From positions 744,001 to 808,000 of the forward strand of contig JAQFVV010006232.1 of the NCBI GenBank assembly GCA_028023455.1: DNA of 64,000 bases, written 5' to 3'. Below the pieces are notes generated by a model that worked only from the letters and a program-made list of their open reading frames with translations, was not told the DNA's origin and ran no database searches. Below, one piece after another: positions 49,222 to 61,195 of this stretch. Made by a program: the position numbers and the translations under genes. This DNA is from Epiperipatus broadwayi (Eukaryota > Onychophora > Udeonychophora > Euonychophora > Peripatidae). Positions within the stretch are counted from its first letter, which is position 1; every line of letters starts with the position of its first letter.

Positions 49222-49365
49222 GTAAAATAATGATGATAATAATAGTAGTAGTAGCAGCAGTAGTAGCAGTAGTAACAACAGCAGCAGCAGTAGTAGTGGT
49301 GGTAGTGGCAGTGGTGATAATGGTGGTAGTGGTAGTAGTAGTAGAAGTAGTAGTAGCAGTAGCAT

Positions 49366-49450
<85 letters not shown>
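49222..49450 (+). repeat. (AGY)n trinucleotide microsatellite
   Basis: About 230 bp of imperfect AGT/AGC/GGT triplets, ending in a pure (AGT)n run of about 20 units after (AGC)n. Leu-rich and Val-rich open frames across it are artefacts of the repeat. Confidence 0.95.
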
Positions 49451-49479
49451 TTGGAAGTTAATCTGAATCTTGTCACCAT

Positions 49480-51100
49480 GTTCATTCCAAAACCTCCTGT
49501 TTCATATCCTAAAAATTTGCATAATATTAGTTTTTTTAAAGATAAATTTCAAGTCATCAGAAAGACTGAACTGGACCTAATTAGATAACCCTCTACTTAT
49601 AAAAAAAATTCCATATGTGTAATGGATAATATGCAAGAAAAATATTTCATTAGTGGCAGTAAAACTTAGTATTGCTAAGCAACAAAAAAATTCTGGATTT
49701 AAAACCCCAAAAGGCTACTCAAAATTTAAAATATTTCAATTAAATTTAACATATATTAAACCAATTATTAATAATCAACTATACCATGCATTTTTTCTAA
49801 GAAAATTTTGAATTTGCAAAAGTTTTTTCTTAAAAAAATGACATTTTTAAATCATTAAAACCAATCAAAATGGCTGCCATAAAATCACATGACTAAGTGG
49901 TCGGCACCAAAACCTATTATACCATATTGCCAGATTTAGCTCATAAAAACATATGCCTGTACCCTCAAAAACAATTTCCATATCAGCAATAGCAAAGATA
50001 TTTCAAGTACATTAATGAATAAGTCAATATGAAGTTTCAAGATAACCAATGCAAGCAACATTTAAAACCTAGACTGCAAAATATAAGATAGGTAACTTTC
50101 CTATGGTGTGAATGCATGACATGCTTACAACAATTTGCAAAAATTTATTATTATGCCACAGGGAAATTTCGCATCATTTAACACATTTACCCTTCAAATC
50201 CATCATAAAATGAGCCACAGATTTCAACTGCTCTTGATATCACTTCCATCCAGTCTCTGGAACTTCAACCAGCTCAAGTGCCTACCACGCATGAACTAGT
50301 ATCTACAATGTCACATCTGGGTGAACTTTGAAATAAATACTGCACCATACTGCACCACTTGAGAGTAATGCAGTACACCCTTCTCATCAACCCACTGATC
50401 CAAAGAAGTTTATAAGATTACTTCACCAACTTACCTCACATAAACTTTAAATGCCCAGTACTGAACTAAAAGTCTTAGCTTTGATACCTACAGTACTCAC
50501 TAACTGATTAACACAATTTACATATAACCACACACCAATGGAACACTAACTCCATCTACCCTCCCTGACTGTATTAACAAATATCCCCATGTAGTTTCAT
50601 GTATATATCTCATGATGCTTTTGTAAAATTTATGTAAATCTGATTTGAAATATACATTTTGTTTATGCAGCAATTATTATTATTCCAACTACTATAAATT
50701 ATCTTTTTTAATCATAAGTAAATTGCAAACCCTCATTACATATGTAATCTATGTATAAAATTATATCTAAATACTCAGAAGACAGCTATGAAAATGATAA
50801 TCCTTCCAGCAAAATAGGCCCAATTTAATACAATCATATATTAATCTAACACCAACTCCACACTTCAATATGTTTTCCCCCATACTATTATGTGCTTCCA
50901 TGTATTTTTTTAAAGATCCTATTTAAAAATTCTATGTAAACCTAATTTAACAAATTTATCCTATTATGTAAATATCATTCTTCTTTCCTATCACAAACAA
51001 GATTGTAAACTCTAATTGCATATGTAATATCATGTATCAACTTGTATCTAAGACTTCGTACTTTTCTTCTGTAACTTATATAACACAACAGCAATAAGAA
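49480..51100. other. Intergenic DNA with a locally GC-richer patch
   Basis: 49950-50600 is distinctly less AT-rich (AACTTCAACCAGCTCAAGTG, CACCATACTGCACCACTTG). On the minus strand it reads with stops through LELVEVPETGW and QLKSVAHFMMDLKG, so it may be an old pseudogene or repeat. I could not identify it. Confidence 0.35.
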
Positions 51101-51107
51101 TAATAAT

Positions 51108-51313
<206 letters not shown>

Positions 51314-51319
51314 TGAAGA

Positions 51320-53403
51320 CAACAAAGAAGATGAAGATGTTAAAAAAGACAAAGAAGAAAAAAGAAAGAGGAGGAGGTGTTCAAAAATAAAATAGGTTTT
51401 GGTATAATTTAATATTTTATTTCTTTTACTATTTAAATTATATACTAATGAAATAAAGTATAAAGTAAAAGTTAAATGAATTTTTATAAGAATTCAAAAT
51501 AAAATAATTATAGAAAGTGTATTGATATTTTCAATTGAGGGTTTATATTATTAATGTGTGACAGCCATTTGAAAAATTGATTTTTTCTAATAATAAGTTA
51601 TATATTATTTTAATATATAATTGATTCACAATTTAAATAATATTTTTAGAAAAATAAGAAAAGTGTTTTGTGTTGGATTTAAACTTAATAACTGAGATAT
51701 ATCAGTCATATATATTGAATTAATATATTACATTTTTATTTACCATTGTCAAACTCATTCCACTCACAACTTTGACACCATCCACCTCAGATAAATACAA
51801 TAATGATTATTACTAAACATTTTCTAAGCTAGAGATTATCGCTAGCACAGATATAAACTTTAAACCTCAGTTAAAGATTAATATATCTGCTTTTTTAATT
51901 TTAAACATGCAAACACATGAAGTTATTCACCTTTCTCTTTTTCATGTGTAATATCTTTATAGATATATATGTGTGCAAATATTTTCAAAGCTGTACACTA
52001 TCAAATTATTTCAATTATACTTTTAAGTATCAGTAATATTTATGCTCATATATTTTATTTCTATATTGGTTATGCTTATATATGCATCATTCCTTATTGT
52101 TTTAGCATTAAATATATTTAAAACAAAACTTTTTAGATACAGGTTGAATATAATTAACCTGATTTTGGATTTGTGAATCTTTTTTTATTTCATCAATAGC
52201 ATTTTAAACTTTACATTATAAATTCATTTTTTTCCTAAAGGAACAAAAATTTTTTGACAATTTAAAGTAACATTATTTATTATCCACAATTTTGTATATA
52301 TAAATATTTACTGGGTACCTGTTTAAACTTATTAATAACAAAATAAAACTTTAAAATGCAATGTATACATTTTATTGATGCAAATTTTTTATGCAGCAAT
52401 AATTAAACAACAAATCAAAACACTCATTTTCATTAGTTCATTAAGCTATTTTCTTTTTTAGATTTCTGTGTAAAATTCAGTCTGATAATGCTATTCAGTG
52501 CTTTTTCATTTTTTTCCACTTAGCAGTACAATATAATTTTTTATATATAAAAATGTAAAGGATTAATACTTTTATTTTTTTTGTTTTTTAGACATTTCTT
52601 TTTTTTCTTTATATATTTTTTTTAATTGTAAGAGATATATTTTTTTTAAACAATTAAAAGTCTGAACATTTTTTTCCCAGCAATTTATTATTTCTATCCA
52701 TTTAGAGAAATTTAATATAGCTCATTTTTTTAGATTTTTAATCTAAAATTTTTTTAAATATTTATTCTTTTTTTTTTTTGAAAATTTTTTTCTTATTAAC
52801 TTAGCAGTTGGAAGTAATCTTTTTCCTGTTTATTATAGGCTTTCACTTTGAGCATGGCTAGTTATTTTTTGTCTTGACAATCACTTTGCTTATTAAATAT
52901 TTACATGAAAGCTAACTCTTCAGTCATTTTATCATTAAATGAATTTCAGATCACTTTTATCATATGAAAGATAATAATTTGTGAAAACTTTCATGCAACT
53001 AATATTAAAGTAATATCAAATTTAGTTTTGTAATGGAGATATTATTTGAACATAATAGACTAATAGATTTTAAACAAATATAATAAACATTATGGTTAAA
53101 GCAATTATTATCCAGTTTATTAGTGACACACAGATAACATTGTATAGAGGATTTATTACTTTTCAAAAAAAATCGATAAATATAAAACTATGATGAATCT
53201 TACTTAACCCTTCAGAGATTGTAGTTGATATGAAAGATACAAGAATACTTTTTGTTAAATATTATTACATATATCAGATGCATATATTTAAGGCCATGGA
53301 TTAGATATGCATTTGTGCATGACTAATATTAATCTGTAAATTTGGTTATGATATGTGTTTTATAGGTAATATTTGATAGTAAATTAAATTGTATATCAGA
53401 GAT
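51320..53403. other. AT-rich intergenic DNA
   Basis: T-rich low-complexity DNA, especially 52480-52800. No recognised gene or repeat. Confidence 0.5.
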
Positions 53404-54371
53404 TACCTGTTTTGTTTAATATTTATTTAGAAGATATGCTAAATAATTATTTGGACTGTGGAGGAGCAAATGTTGGAGGGAGAGTAATAAAGTGTATAAG
53501 ATTTGCAGATGATATGGCTCTTATTGCCGAGGAAAAAAAGGATCTTCAGAATATGTTGAATAAATTGGAAGAAGGATGTATGGCATATGGAATGAAGATT
53601 ATAATTGAAAAGTCTAAGTGTTTATGGATAGGGAGAGATGCAAAAAGACTGCTAATTGGAATCCACGATGACATGGTTCAACAGGTGAAGGGATTTAGAT
53701 ATTTGGGTTGTTGGTTGAGTGAGGATGGAAGAAGTGAAGATGAAGTTAAAAGAAGAATAGCATTGGCAAAGGTGACATTTGTAAAAAGAAAGATATTTTG
53801 TGGACCTATAGAAAGAGAATTAAGGAAGAGATTAATTAAATGTTATGTGTGGAGTGTATAAATGTATGGTTGTGAGACATGGACATTGAGTAATAGAATT
53901 AAGAAACGATTGGAAGCTTTTGAGATGTGGACATGGAGAAAAATGGAAAAAATCAGTTGGGTGAATAAAATAACAAATGAAGAAGTTTTGAAAAAAGTTA
54001 ATGAGGAAAGAAGATTCATTGACAATATCAGCGAGAGAAAGAGAAACTGGATTGGACATATATTAAGAAAAGATTATAGTTTAATGAAAGATGTTTTGGA
54101 AGGAATGGTGAGTGGAAATAAAAAGAAAGGACGGAAGAGATTGACATTATTGGATGATATAGGAGATGAAAAGGATTATGTGAAATTGAGGAAATGATCA
54201 AGGAAGAGAATGGAATGGAAGAGTGGATGAACTGATGTAAGACTACTCTCTGGACTTGTCTATTGGACAGACTACTATTGATTGATCAGAGATTATGGTG
54301 ACCTCTAATGCCAGTATTGATCTGGCCGCGAAAATAATTTCTTGATTGTAACTAGAAATAAATAAAAAGTC
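53404..54371 (+). mobile_element. 5'-truncated non-LTR retrotransposon (LINE)
   Basis: Coding homology begins abruptly at about 53404 with PVLFNIYLEDM, the segment before the RT active site, and continues through the RT C-terminus to 54197. About 170 bp of 3' untranslated sequence (GTAACTAGAAATAAATAAAA) follow. Abrupt 5' truncation is typical of target-primed reverse transcription. The clade cannot be fixed by eye; the C-terminal region is of the kind often annotated as endonuclease-reverse transcriptase in invertebrates. No target duplication was resolved. Confidence 0.85.
53412..54197 (+). pseudogene. LINE reverse transcriptase C-terminal region
   Basis: The frame carries IRFADDMALIAEEKKDL, with the catalytic FADD motif (near 53505), then MKIIIEKSKCLWIG, FRYLGCWLSEDG and the thumb. 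A single TAA at 53859-53861 interrupts the frame just before MYGCETWTLSNRIKK, in a place where related proteins read straight through. It continues with FEMWTWRKMEKISWV, TNEEVLKKVNEER, RKRNWIGHILRKD to a stop at 54197. The front part of the RT and the endonuclease are absent. Apart from the one nonsense codon the frame is well kept, so the insertion is relatively young. Confidence 0.88.
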
Positions 54372-54788
54372 ATGTGTTTTTTATTATATAAATAAAACAG
54401 ACGTAAATTTGTTGTGCTTGTTTTCTGATTTCCGCATGTACTATTAAAAATGTATCTATCAGATATATGTGACTTCCAGTACAATTTTTTTTGTCACTAC
54501 TTCTCTAGGATTAAGCTTTTTGATAAAAAATATCAATTCAAAAGAAAAGTATAAAGTGAAATTAAAATAGATACTATTCACATTATCCAACACCGAATTA
54601 AAATTTAATTAAAAAAAAAAATACTTGACAAAAATATTAGGAACAATATAGTTTTAAATTTTAATATGAAAAACTGTAGTCACGCATTAAATTTATCCAG
54701 CAACAAAAAATTAACAATATTGTAGACATTTATTATAAAATAATAGCTTGTTGAAAATTTTCAAATGCATATAATTTATAGATTATAT

Positions 54789-54880
54789 ATATATTAAGTG
54801 TCATAGCATCGGCCGGGACGCGAACCCGCAACCCAGGCAACTGCCTGCTAGTGCTGACCTCTCGACCACCAAAGCAAGAC
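54789..54880 (-). mobile_element. Short tRNA-like retroposon (SINE), second copy, with 11-bp target duplication
   Basis: On the minus strand: GGTGGTCGAGAGGTCAGCAC, an anticodon-arm-like stem, GCGGGTTCGCGTCCCGGCC (B box GGTTCGCGTCC, 54816-54826 inverted) and GATGCTATGACAC. This is the same unit as 7865-7970. ATAGATTATAT at 54778-54788 and again at 54881-54891 is a perfect target-site duplication directly at both ends, which defines the element at about 92 bp. It is unusually short for a SINE: essentially the tRNA-like part plus a few AT bases. Confidence 0.82.
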
Positions 54881-54891
54881 ATAGATTATAT

Positions 54892-55747
54892 TTTATATAC
54901 AGAGAAAAAGTCTAAATAAGAATTTAATATATAAAAAGGATTATTATATGTTTTAATCATTCTAGAGAATTTAGTTAAATAGAAGTTGGATTTATATAAA
55001 GAGATCATGAGAAATATATAAGCAATAAAGATTTAGTTATTTATGCTTTTAATAAGTTTTTAAAACATTCTTAGAATTATCTTTTTTTTAGTTTTGTTAC
55101 AAAAGTTAATATGAATCTAAATAAACACATACTTTTTAATGTTTCATTGTAATTGTAAATTAAGTAATAATTTATTTATCAAATGCTCAAAAATATATTT
55201 ATGTTTTTTTTTAGCAATTTAAATTTTCACAAGTTGTAAAATAATGCATTTTAAAATATCCTTTGCTTTGCTTTTATTTTAGCAAACTGTTTATAAAAAA
55301 TTATGTGGATTACTAAAATAATTTGAAAATTATTTCAAACAGTTTAAAGAAATAAAAAAGTAAAAGAGAAAAAAATTGAAAATTTATTTTAAAAAAACAG
55401 CTAAAAAACAAACAACAAATGGAAACGTTATAAATAAATGGGAAGGTTATTTTTTAATATATATATATAATCTCTAAATTAAATGTAGCTCAATGTGTAT
55501 AGGGAATAAATAACCCTCTTCATCTATCTGATAAATTAATTTTACTCTCAATTACCAACAATGTTAACAATGGTATGCTTATGAACACCAGAGATCCCAA
55601 GAATTTGTTCAATATTAAGAATGCTTTTACTTTATAGCCTGGTGGAATATGGGATATATATATATACAAATCAAAATGTCATTATTTAATAAATATTGTA
55701 ATAATAATAAAAATATTAAATGTAATGGTGATTATTATACACAGCCT
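54892..55747. other. AT-rich intergenic DNA
   Basis: No recognised feature other than poly-A/T and (TA)n tracts. Confidence 0.5.
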
Positions 55748-56182
55748 TACATTCACAAAAGTACTTTCATTTAATTACTTAACTCTCTTCAACAGCCGGT
55801 TAATTTAAAAAAACATAACAGAAGCAAACATCATCAACTCAAATCACAAGATTCCCAAATTTTAATGTTAGCAACTGAAAAATTAATGAAATACATTTTA
55901 TTTCTATTTATGAAAATTGCTTTCTTAATCTTTCTTTTAATATAGTTCTCTCTTCATGAAGAATTTTATCATTTTTCAAGTTCAAAATTAAATTTATATT
56001 TATATGACTTTCCACAATCCAAGAAAACTGATGCTGTCACTCAGTCATTATTATTTTTATTTTTTACATGCTCCTTTAACCTTTTCTCTATACTGATTCT
56101 CAATTTACCTATATATGATAACTTTCATCAACAAAATTTTGATAAATAACTTTACTTTTTTGCTTGGCAAGTATGACACTTT
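55748..56182 (-). pseudogene. Penelope-like 3' fragment, left arm of a large hairpin
   Basis: On the minus strand, after a stretch matching the YIG region, it reads LRISIEKRLKEHVKNKNNND, then TASVFLDCGKS, YKFNFE and LHEERTILKERLRKQFS. These match the GIY-YIG C-terminus of the family at 3279-4030. It is inverted relative to 56232-56707, with which it aligns almost throughout. The arms are separated by about 49 bp. Stops and frameshifts are present. Confidence 0.7.
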
Positions 56183-56231
56183 CAGAAATACTGCATTCCA
56201 AATAATGTTAATAAGTTAGTGAATAATTGTA

Positions 56232-56707
56232 AAAGTGTCATATCTTTTAAGCAAAAAAGTAATGTTGTTTATCAAATTTTTTGTGAATTCAGTATAGAGA
56301 AGAGGTTAAAGAAGCATCAATTGTTATACAAGTGTGTAAAAATAAAAATAATAATGATTGAGTGACAGCATCAGTTTTTGTGGATAATAAAAAGACATGT
56401 AAATATAAATTTAACTTTGTTTTTGAAAAAAATTCTTTGTGAAGAGAGAAACTACATTAAAAGAAAAAAAATAAGAAGGCAATTTTCATAAATAGAAATA
56501 AAAGGTATTTGATTGATTTTCAAGTTGCTAATTTTAAAATTTGAGAATCCTGAGATTTGAATTGATGATGTTTGCTTCCCTTCCATTATGTTTTTTAAAT
56601 TAATTCTGAGATTTGAGTTGATGGTGCTTGTTTCCGTTATGTTTTTTAAATTAAATGGCTGTTGAAGAGGGTTAAACAATTAACTGAAAGTACTTTTGCA
56701 ATAAGTA
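56232..56707 (+). pseudogene. Penelope-like 3' fragment, right arm of a large hairpin
   Basis: Inverse of 55748-56182: the outer ends GTACTTTCATTTAATTA and CAATTAACTGAAAGTACTTT, and the inner ends GACACTTT / AAAAGTGTC, correspond. It is about 40 bp longer because of a tandem duplication of about 60 bp (GAGATTTGAATTGATGATG and GAGATTTGAGTTGATGGTG). Coding homology is as in the left arm but more decayed. The pair is another head-to-head PLE arrangement and would give a hairpin of over 400 bp if transcribed. Confidence 0.7.
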
Positions 56708-57433
56708 AAAGTAAAAATTACACTATAGACTATTTAACCATTGATTTGTTGTGTGAGAGAGGAGAGATATTTTTATACTGTACTTCAATTAAGACTAGTT
56801 ATATTTCAATTTACCACCTGTGATTAGCACCCTGTGCAATTTACCATAGTGATAACCTGTCAGAGTTTAGAAAGTGAGTTCCAGGTTTGAATCTGATACT
56901 GCTATTTCTGGCATTCAAATTTTTTATAATTGAACAATAAAGTCATTCCAATTTTTATTTTTTTAATGGATGGTGAAATAAGTTGGTTATGAGTTAGCTA
57001 CCTTAAAAAATGATTTTTGTTTAATAAATCTTAGGTACTTAATAAAATGTATAAATACATATTGGATTTGTATCTCAATCCTAGGCATAATATAATAATG
57101 CATTGCATACTATATAATATGACTCTTATTTTACATGCATTGTATATAATAAATGTGCTAAAGAATTAAATATATAATATATAAAAAGCAAAGTAATGAA
57201 ACTTAATTTGACTATATGTTGATGTATGGATAAACTGTTAACATTGTGTTATAATCTCAAAACCTTTAAAGCTACAAAATATTATTTCTTTTTTTATAAA
57301 TAGGATTTATTTAATCTTGTTTGTATCTATTGTTCAGTTTTTTTTTAGGAAATCATAAATGATAATAGAAATAATATTATTAATCATCAAAACATCACAC
57401 GATCACCAGTTCATATGCTTATATGTGCTATTA
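56708..57433. other. AT-rich DNA with a possible weak tRNA-like patch
   Basis: Around 56815-56935 there is CCATAGTGATAACCTGTCAG and, 25 bp on, AGGTTTGAATCTGAT, which loosely resemble A and B boxes. Without a target duplication or second copy I do not call a SINE. Confidence 0.3.
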
Positions 57434-57512
57434 AAAGAGTACCAAACTCTCCATACAATGGATGCAGGAATGTTTGTGCATAAAATTCCTATCTAATATT
57501 TATTCATCCAAA

Positions 57513-57550
57513 ATCCACTGACTAGTTTCTAGCTTGTGGCTTTCATAAGT
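57513..57550 (-). ncRNA. Hammerhead remnant in unit 1
   Basis: On the minus strand: CUUAUGA (consensus CUGAUGA), AAGC-CACAA-GCUA as stem II, GAAAC, UA, GUC and then AGUGGA. The core box has one change and the stem I strand no longer pairs well, so activity is unlikely. Confidence 0.5.
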
Positions 57551-57944
57551 GAGAAGCTTTGGATTCAGAGCACTGCACTTAAATCTTAGGATTTAATGCA
57601 ACCATCTGGAAACCACCTTTTACCTATTTAGTTAACTATAAAGCTCAGAGTCCAATATGAAAACACCATAATATTTTCAATCCAAGGGCATTCAATTTCT
57701 TAGTTATATAGATCTGAACTCAGTTCAGCATCTATACATTTTGGTCTTTTTGGTTTTTCAAAAACCACAATCACCATTATTCTATGGGCAGCAGAGGCAT
57801 AAAATCATCAAAACCACATGGTCACTATTTCTTATGCTTACAATGCTGTTAATAAGACTGCAAAACTCTATATAGGATTAGGCCTTTGTAATCAATGGAT
57901 TCAGGAAGGTTTCTTCATAAAACCCCTATCTAATGCTTACTTGT

Positions 57945-57990
57945 CAAACATCCCCAGACTAGTCTCTAGATTGTGACTTTCATCAGTAAA
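57945..57990 (-). ncRNA. Hammerhead remnant in unit 2
   Basis: On the minus strand: intact CUGAUGA (57980-57986 inverted), a weakened stem II (AAGUCACAAUCUA), GAGAC in place of GAAAC, then UAGUC and UGGGGAUG. The cleavage site and 3' arm match the 3017-3073 motif; the GAAA change and loss of the CCCCA strand indicate decay. Confidence 0.55.
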
Positions 57991-58459
57991 GAGCCATAGA
58001 TTGAAAGGTCTGCATCTAGAAGTTAGGATTTAATGCAACCTTACCTATGAATATGAGGCAACCTGCCTCAAAGGCACTAAGCATTTAATATTTGTGCATT
58101 TGTTATAGCTTTTCTTTCAAGTGCTACACACACTTTTAATTTTATTTACTATTTGGTTAAGTATAACTGTAGGATAATGGTGACTGTGGTTTTTGAAAAA
58201 CTAAAGATCTATATGACTATACAAGCAAATGAGCTTGGATTGAAAACATTATAGACTCATAGCTTTATAGTTAACCAAAACAGTAAAAGGTGGCTGCTGG
58301 ACAGTTGCATTAGATCCTAAGTTCTAGGTGCAGTGCTGATAAAAGCTACATGAGTAGGCATTAGATAGGGATTTTATGCACTAACCTTCCTGCATCTGTT
58401 GACTACAAAGGCTTGCACTTGATGGCACTACTGTATGGAGAGTTTGGTACTCTTATTAT

Positions 58460-59275
58460 ATTAGTAATTATAATATTCACTTGTACTATTTTGAATAAAA
58501 TTAATGCAATTTTAAAAATGTTTTGTTGATTAAAATTCATGCACTTATTTATCACCTTTATATAAAATAATATAAATTCAATACATCATACACATAGACA
58601 TCATCTGGTTTTTATTTTAAATAAAGATCTTACATGAATTTCTGAAGTTGAATTTATCACGCTTTGATAGAGAAAATTGCAAAAAAAAAAAATATTAGAA
58701 GAAATCAAATAAAAGAGGTCATAAAATGAAAAGATGATTAGAAACAAGACAATATATATATATGATCTCATTGAAATTTATCTATTTGCTGCTTTTTAAT
58801 CTGTTTCTAACATAATATCATTATTTATGCATTATTCTTTATTTTTTAATTTAAAAAAAAAAAGACAATACCTAATAAAATTGATCTAATTCTTTTTAAC
58901 ATTTGTTAAAAAGAAAAAAAGGAAAAAAAAATCGTTATCTGTCTGTAAGTATTTTGTTCCATTTTTTATTTAAAAAATAAGTTGTATAATATATACTTAT
59001 GTGTGTGATTCGTTATGTATGTAATACTTTGCATACACATGCTTGGCAAAATGGAATTTTTTTTCTTTACTGCTTTATTGTCTGATATATATTGTACAGG
59101 ATAGAAAATCCATCCTTAATTTTTTGAAGTTATAGTATGGTTTAAAAAAGTGTCTTTGATATAGTTTTACTTAAAGATTGGTAAATAAGTTGTTAGTGTT
59201 ATTGTTATTAATGGTTTTATTGTTATTTAATTTGGGTTTATTTATTTATTATGATATATGCTTTGTTTTGAAATA
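58460..59275. other. AT-rich intergenic DNA
   Basis: Poly-A/T-rich with no recognised gene or repeat. Confidence 0.5.
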
Positions 59276-59835
59276 GATCATTGGGTTCTAGTAAACTATT
59301 CACTGTACAGCCTGTGTTGGCGCTGTTTCTGTGTAAAAACACAGAATTATACCGCTTTCGCAGCCGAACCTATGGCTAATATACAAGTGATCATTAATAT
59401 ACGAGTAGATCATATGTAGTGGTTATAATATGCGGCCAATTCTTCCGCGTTCAATAACACTACGTCTACTAACAATACTATGATCGTATAGTTTGCCGTT
59501 GATTTCATTGTGGGTTGAATTCCTATGCATATTGACAGAATTTGTATTGTTGCTAGAATTTCAGATGAGAGTGTGAGCATTGTCATCTTTTTCAAGTGTT
59601 TATTTGTTGATGTTTATGATTTTCTGTATTTCCCAACTGAAAGATTTTTGCATACTAGTAATTTTCAGCGTATTATCGATATTTGTCAAAAAATTTTTTT
59701 TTGGCTAATTTTTGCTTTTTTGGGGGTCAAAAAGACAAAAATAAAATTTCTCAAACTCTCTGGCAGACGATTGGAGTTGTTTGTGGAAAAATACCATTTC
59801 TGTCATGACTCGGACGAGAGTTGAAAAAGAACAAA

Positions 59836-60084
59836 ATGTCTACCATGTTATTATATTTGTGGGACGTCCCAAACAGAGAAAGTGAGGCAGTTGCATTTTT
59901 GCAAGCCCAAAACATCCTGCCATTCATTACAGTTGATTTAGTTCAGTCATATGTGGTTAATAAATTTATTTTCTGGAAAGAATTTGTATTTTGTTTGCGA
60001 TTATTTTTATCTGTAAATCATGTAATTAACACCCAGAATGACAGTGTTAAAAAGGGGTGGCATAGTTTGTTGGACATCTCTTGA
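59836..60084 (+). pseudogene. Merlin-like transposase N-terminal fragment
   Basis: From the ATG at 59836 the frame reads MSTMLLYLWDVPNRESEAVA, then FLQAQNILP and on to a stop at 60084. A short helix ending in AI-FLQ--GLLP at the N-terminus is characteristic of ISXO2-like (Merlin) transposases, which continue with a zinc-binding C..C region and a DDE core. Here neither follows: after NILP the sequence departs from the family and no C..C motif is seen. The assignment rests on this short segment together with the TIRs and duplication. An open frame just upstream (59525-59824) has no recognisable motif. Confidence 0.55.
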
Positions 60085-60423
60085 TTGATTGATTGACTTT
60101 TTTTTGTTAAAAAAAACTTCTTTTGACATACCTATTCATTCTGTTTAGAAGCAAAAAGAGGTTTTTTGTTGTTGTTGTTTTAAATCAATAAACAGCATGT
60201 TAAGTAGATTTTAAAAATGAACCTGAGCTAATTTTTGTTGTTAAAAAAGAATCAAATACCGGACGTTTTATTTGTTATGAAAACAAAAAATCTTTAACAA
60301 ACTTGTATGACTCTTAAAAAAGATAAATAAATAAATCCACAGAATGTAACAAAACCGGTTAACATACATATTTTATGTGTTAAAAAAACAATACCGCGAT
60401 TTACTTTTTGGTTTTTGGTTTTG

Positions 60424-61195
60424 ACGTTTTATTTGTTATTATTAAAAAAAAGCAAAAAAATCAAAACCCGCTGCCAAAAAAAAACAACCCATATTTATAA
60501 ATCTAAGAGAAAAAAGAAGTCCCGTTTTATTTATTATTATTAAAAAGAAAACAAAAAAATCAAAACCCCGTTTTATTTGTTATTATTAAAAAAAAAAAAA
60601 TCAAAACACGCCGCCCAAAAAAAAAACCCCCATATTTATAAATGTAAGATAAAATACCAAACAATTCTTTTCGTTTATAAGCAAATATGGACATCTGAGG
60701 CGGAGTTTGTCAGACAGGTTTGAATTTTTTTTGCTAAATCAATCAACAGCAAACCCCCTCATTTTTAACATAATTCAAAAAGAAAGTGTCGATTCTAATT
60801 TTAAATAACAACAACAACAAAAAAAAAGAAAGTCGTATGTAAAGCAAATTGTGTATATTTGAGATATTCCAAAAAAAAGTTAAAACTGTCCCTTATACTT
60901 TGAAATGTATCGAATCCAAAACAAAAAAAAAAGATGTCTGTAAAAAAGAAACAGTAGATTTAGAATGGAAATCCCCCCCCCCCCAATAAAGGCATATGTC
61001 AAAAATTATGTACTTTTGAGATCCAAAAAAAAGGTCAAACTGTCCATTATAGTTTTAAATTTATCAAATGAAAACCAAAAAAAAAAAATAATTATGTCCA
61101 AAACAAACAACAACAATATATTAAATATTAAAAAAAAAATAATTATGTCCAAAACAAACAACAACAATATATTAAATATTAAAAAAAAAAATTAC
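60424..61195 (+). repeat. Internal low-complexity repeats of the Merlin element
   Basis: CGTTTTATTTGTTATTATTA (or TTATTTATTATTATTA) recurs near 60425, 60525 and 60566, each followed by poly-A and ATCAAAACCC or ATCAAAACAC. CCATATTTATAAAT-TAAG recurs near 60489 and 60631. A 51-bp unit, TAATTATGTCCAAAACAAAC and on, is tandemly duplicated at 61089-61139 and 61140-61190 without a visible difference. Confidence 0.7.

Larger units (their letters stand above)
57434..58457. mobile_element. Compound hammerhead-bearing repeat: tandem pair plus inverted third unit
   Basis: The outer ends are inverses: AGAGTACCAAACTCTCCATA on the left and TATGGAGAGTTTGGTACTCT on the right. Inside are three related units. 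Unit 1 (about 57434-57860) and unit 2 (about 57861-58090) are direct repeats offset by about 430 bp; unit 3 (about 58130-58457) is inverted. Each has CTCTCCATA-type ends, ATCTAAT-TTA or ATCTAATGC, the UGGGGAU arm or its remnant, TTAGGATTTAATGCAAC, and, where present, CCACCTTTTAC and TTAACTATAAAGCT blocks. Units 1 and 2 contain decayed hammerheads; unit 3 has lost its centre. There is no coding capacity. Confidence 0.7.

Noticed and set aside
49075-49485. Poly-Leu and poly-Val frames
   Set aside because: Translation of the (AGY)n microsatellite.
56815-56935. tRNA-like SINE
   Set aside because: The A/B box resemblance is weak and no second copy or target duplication was found.
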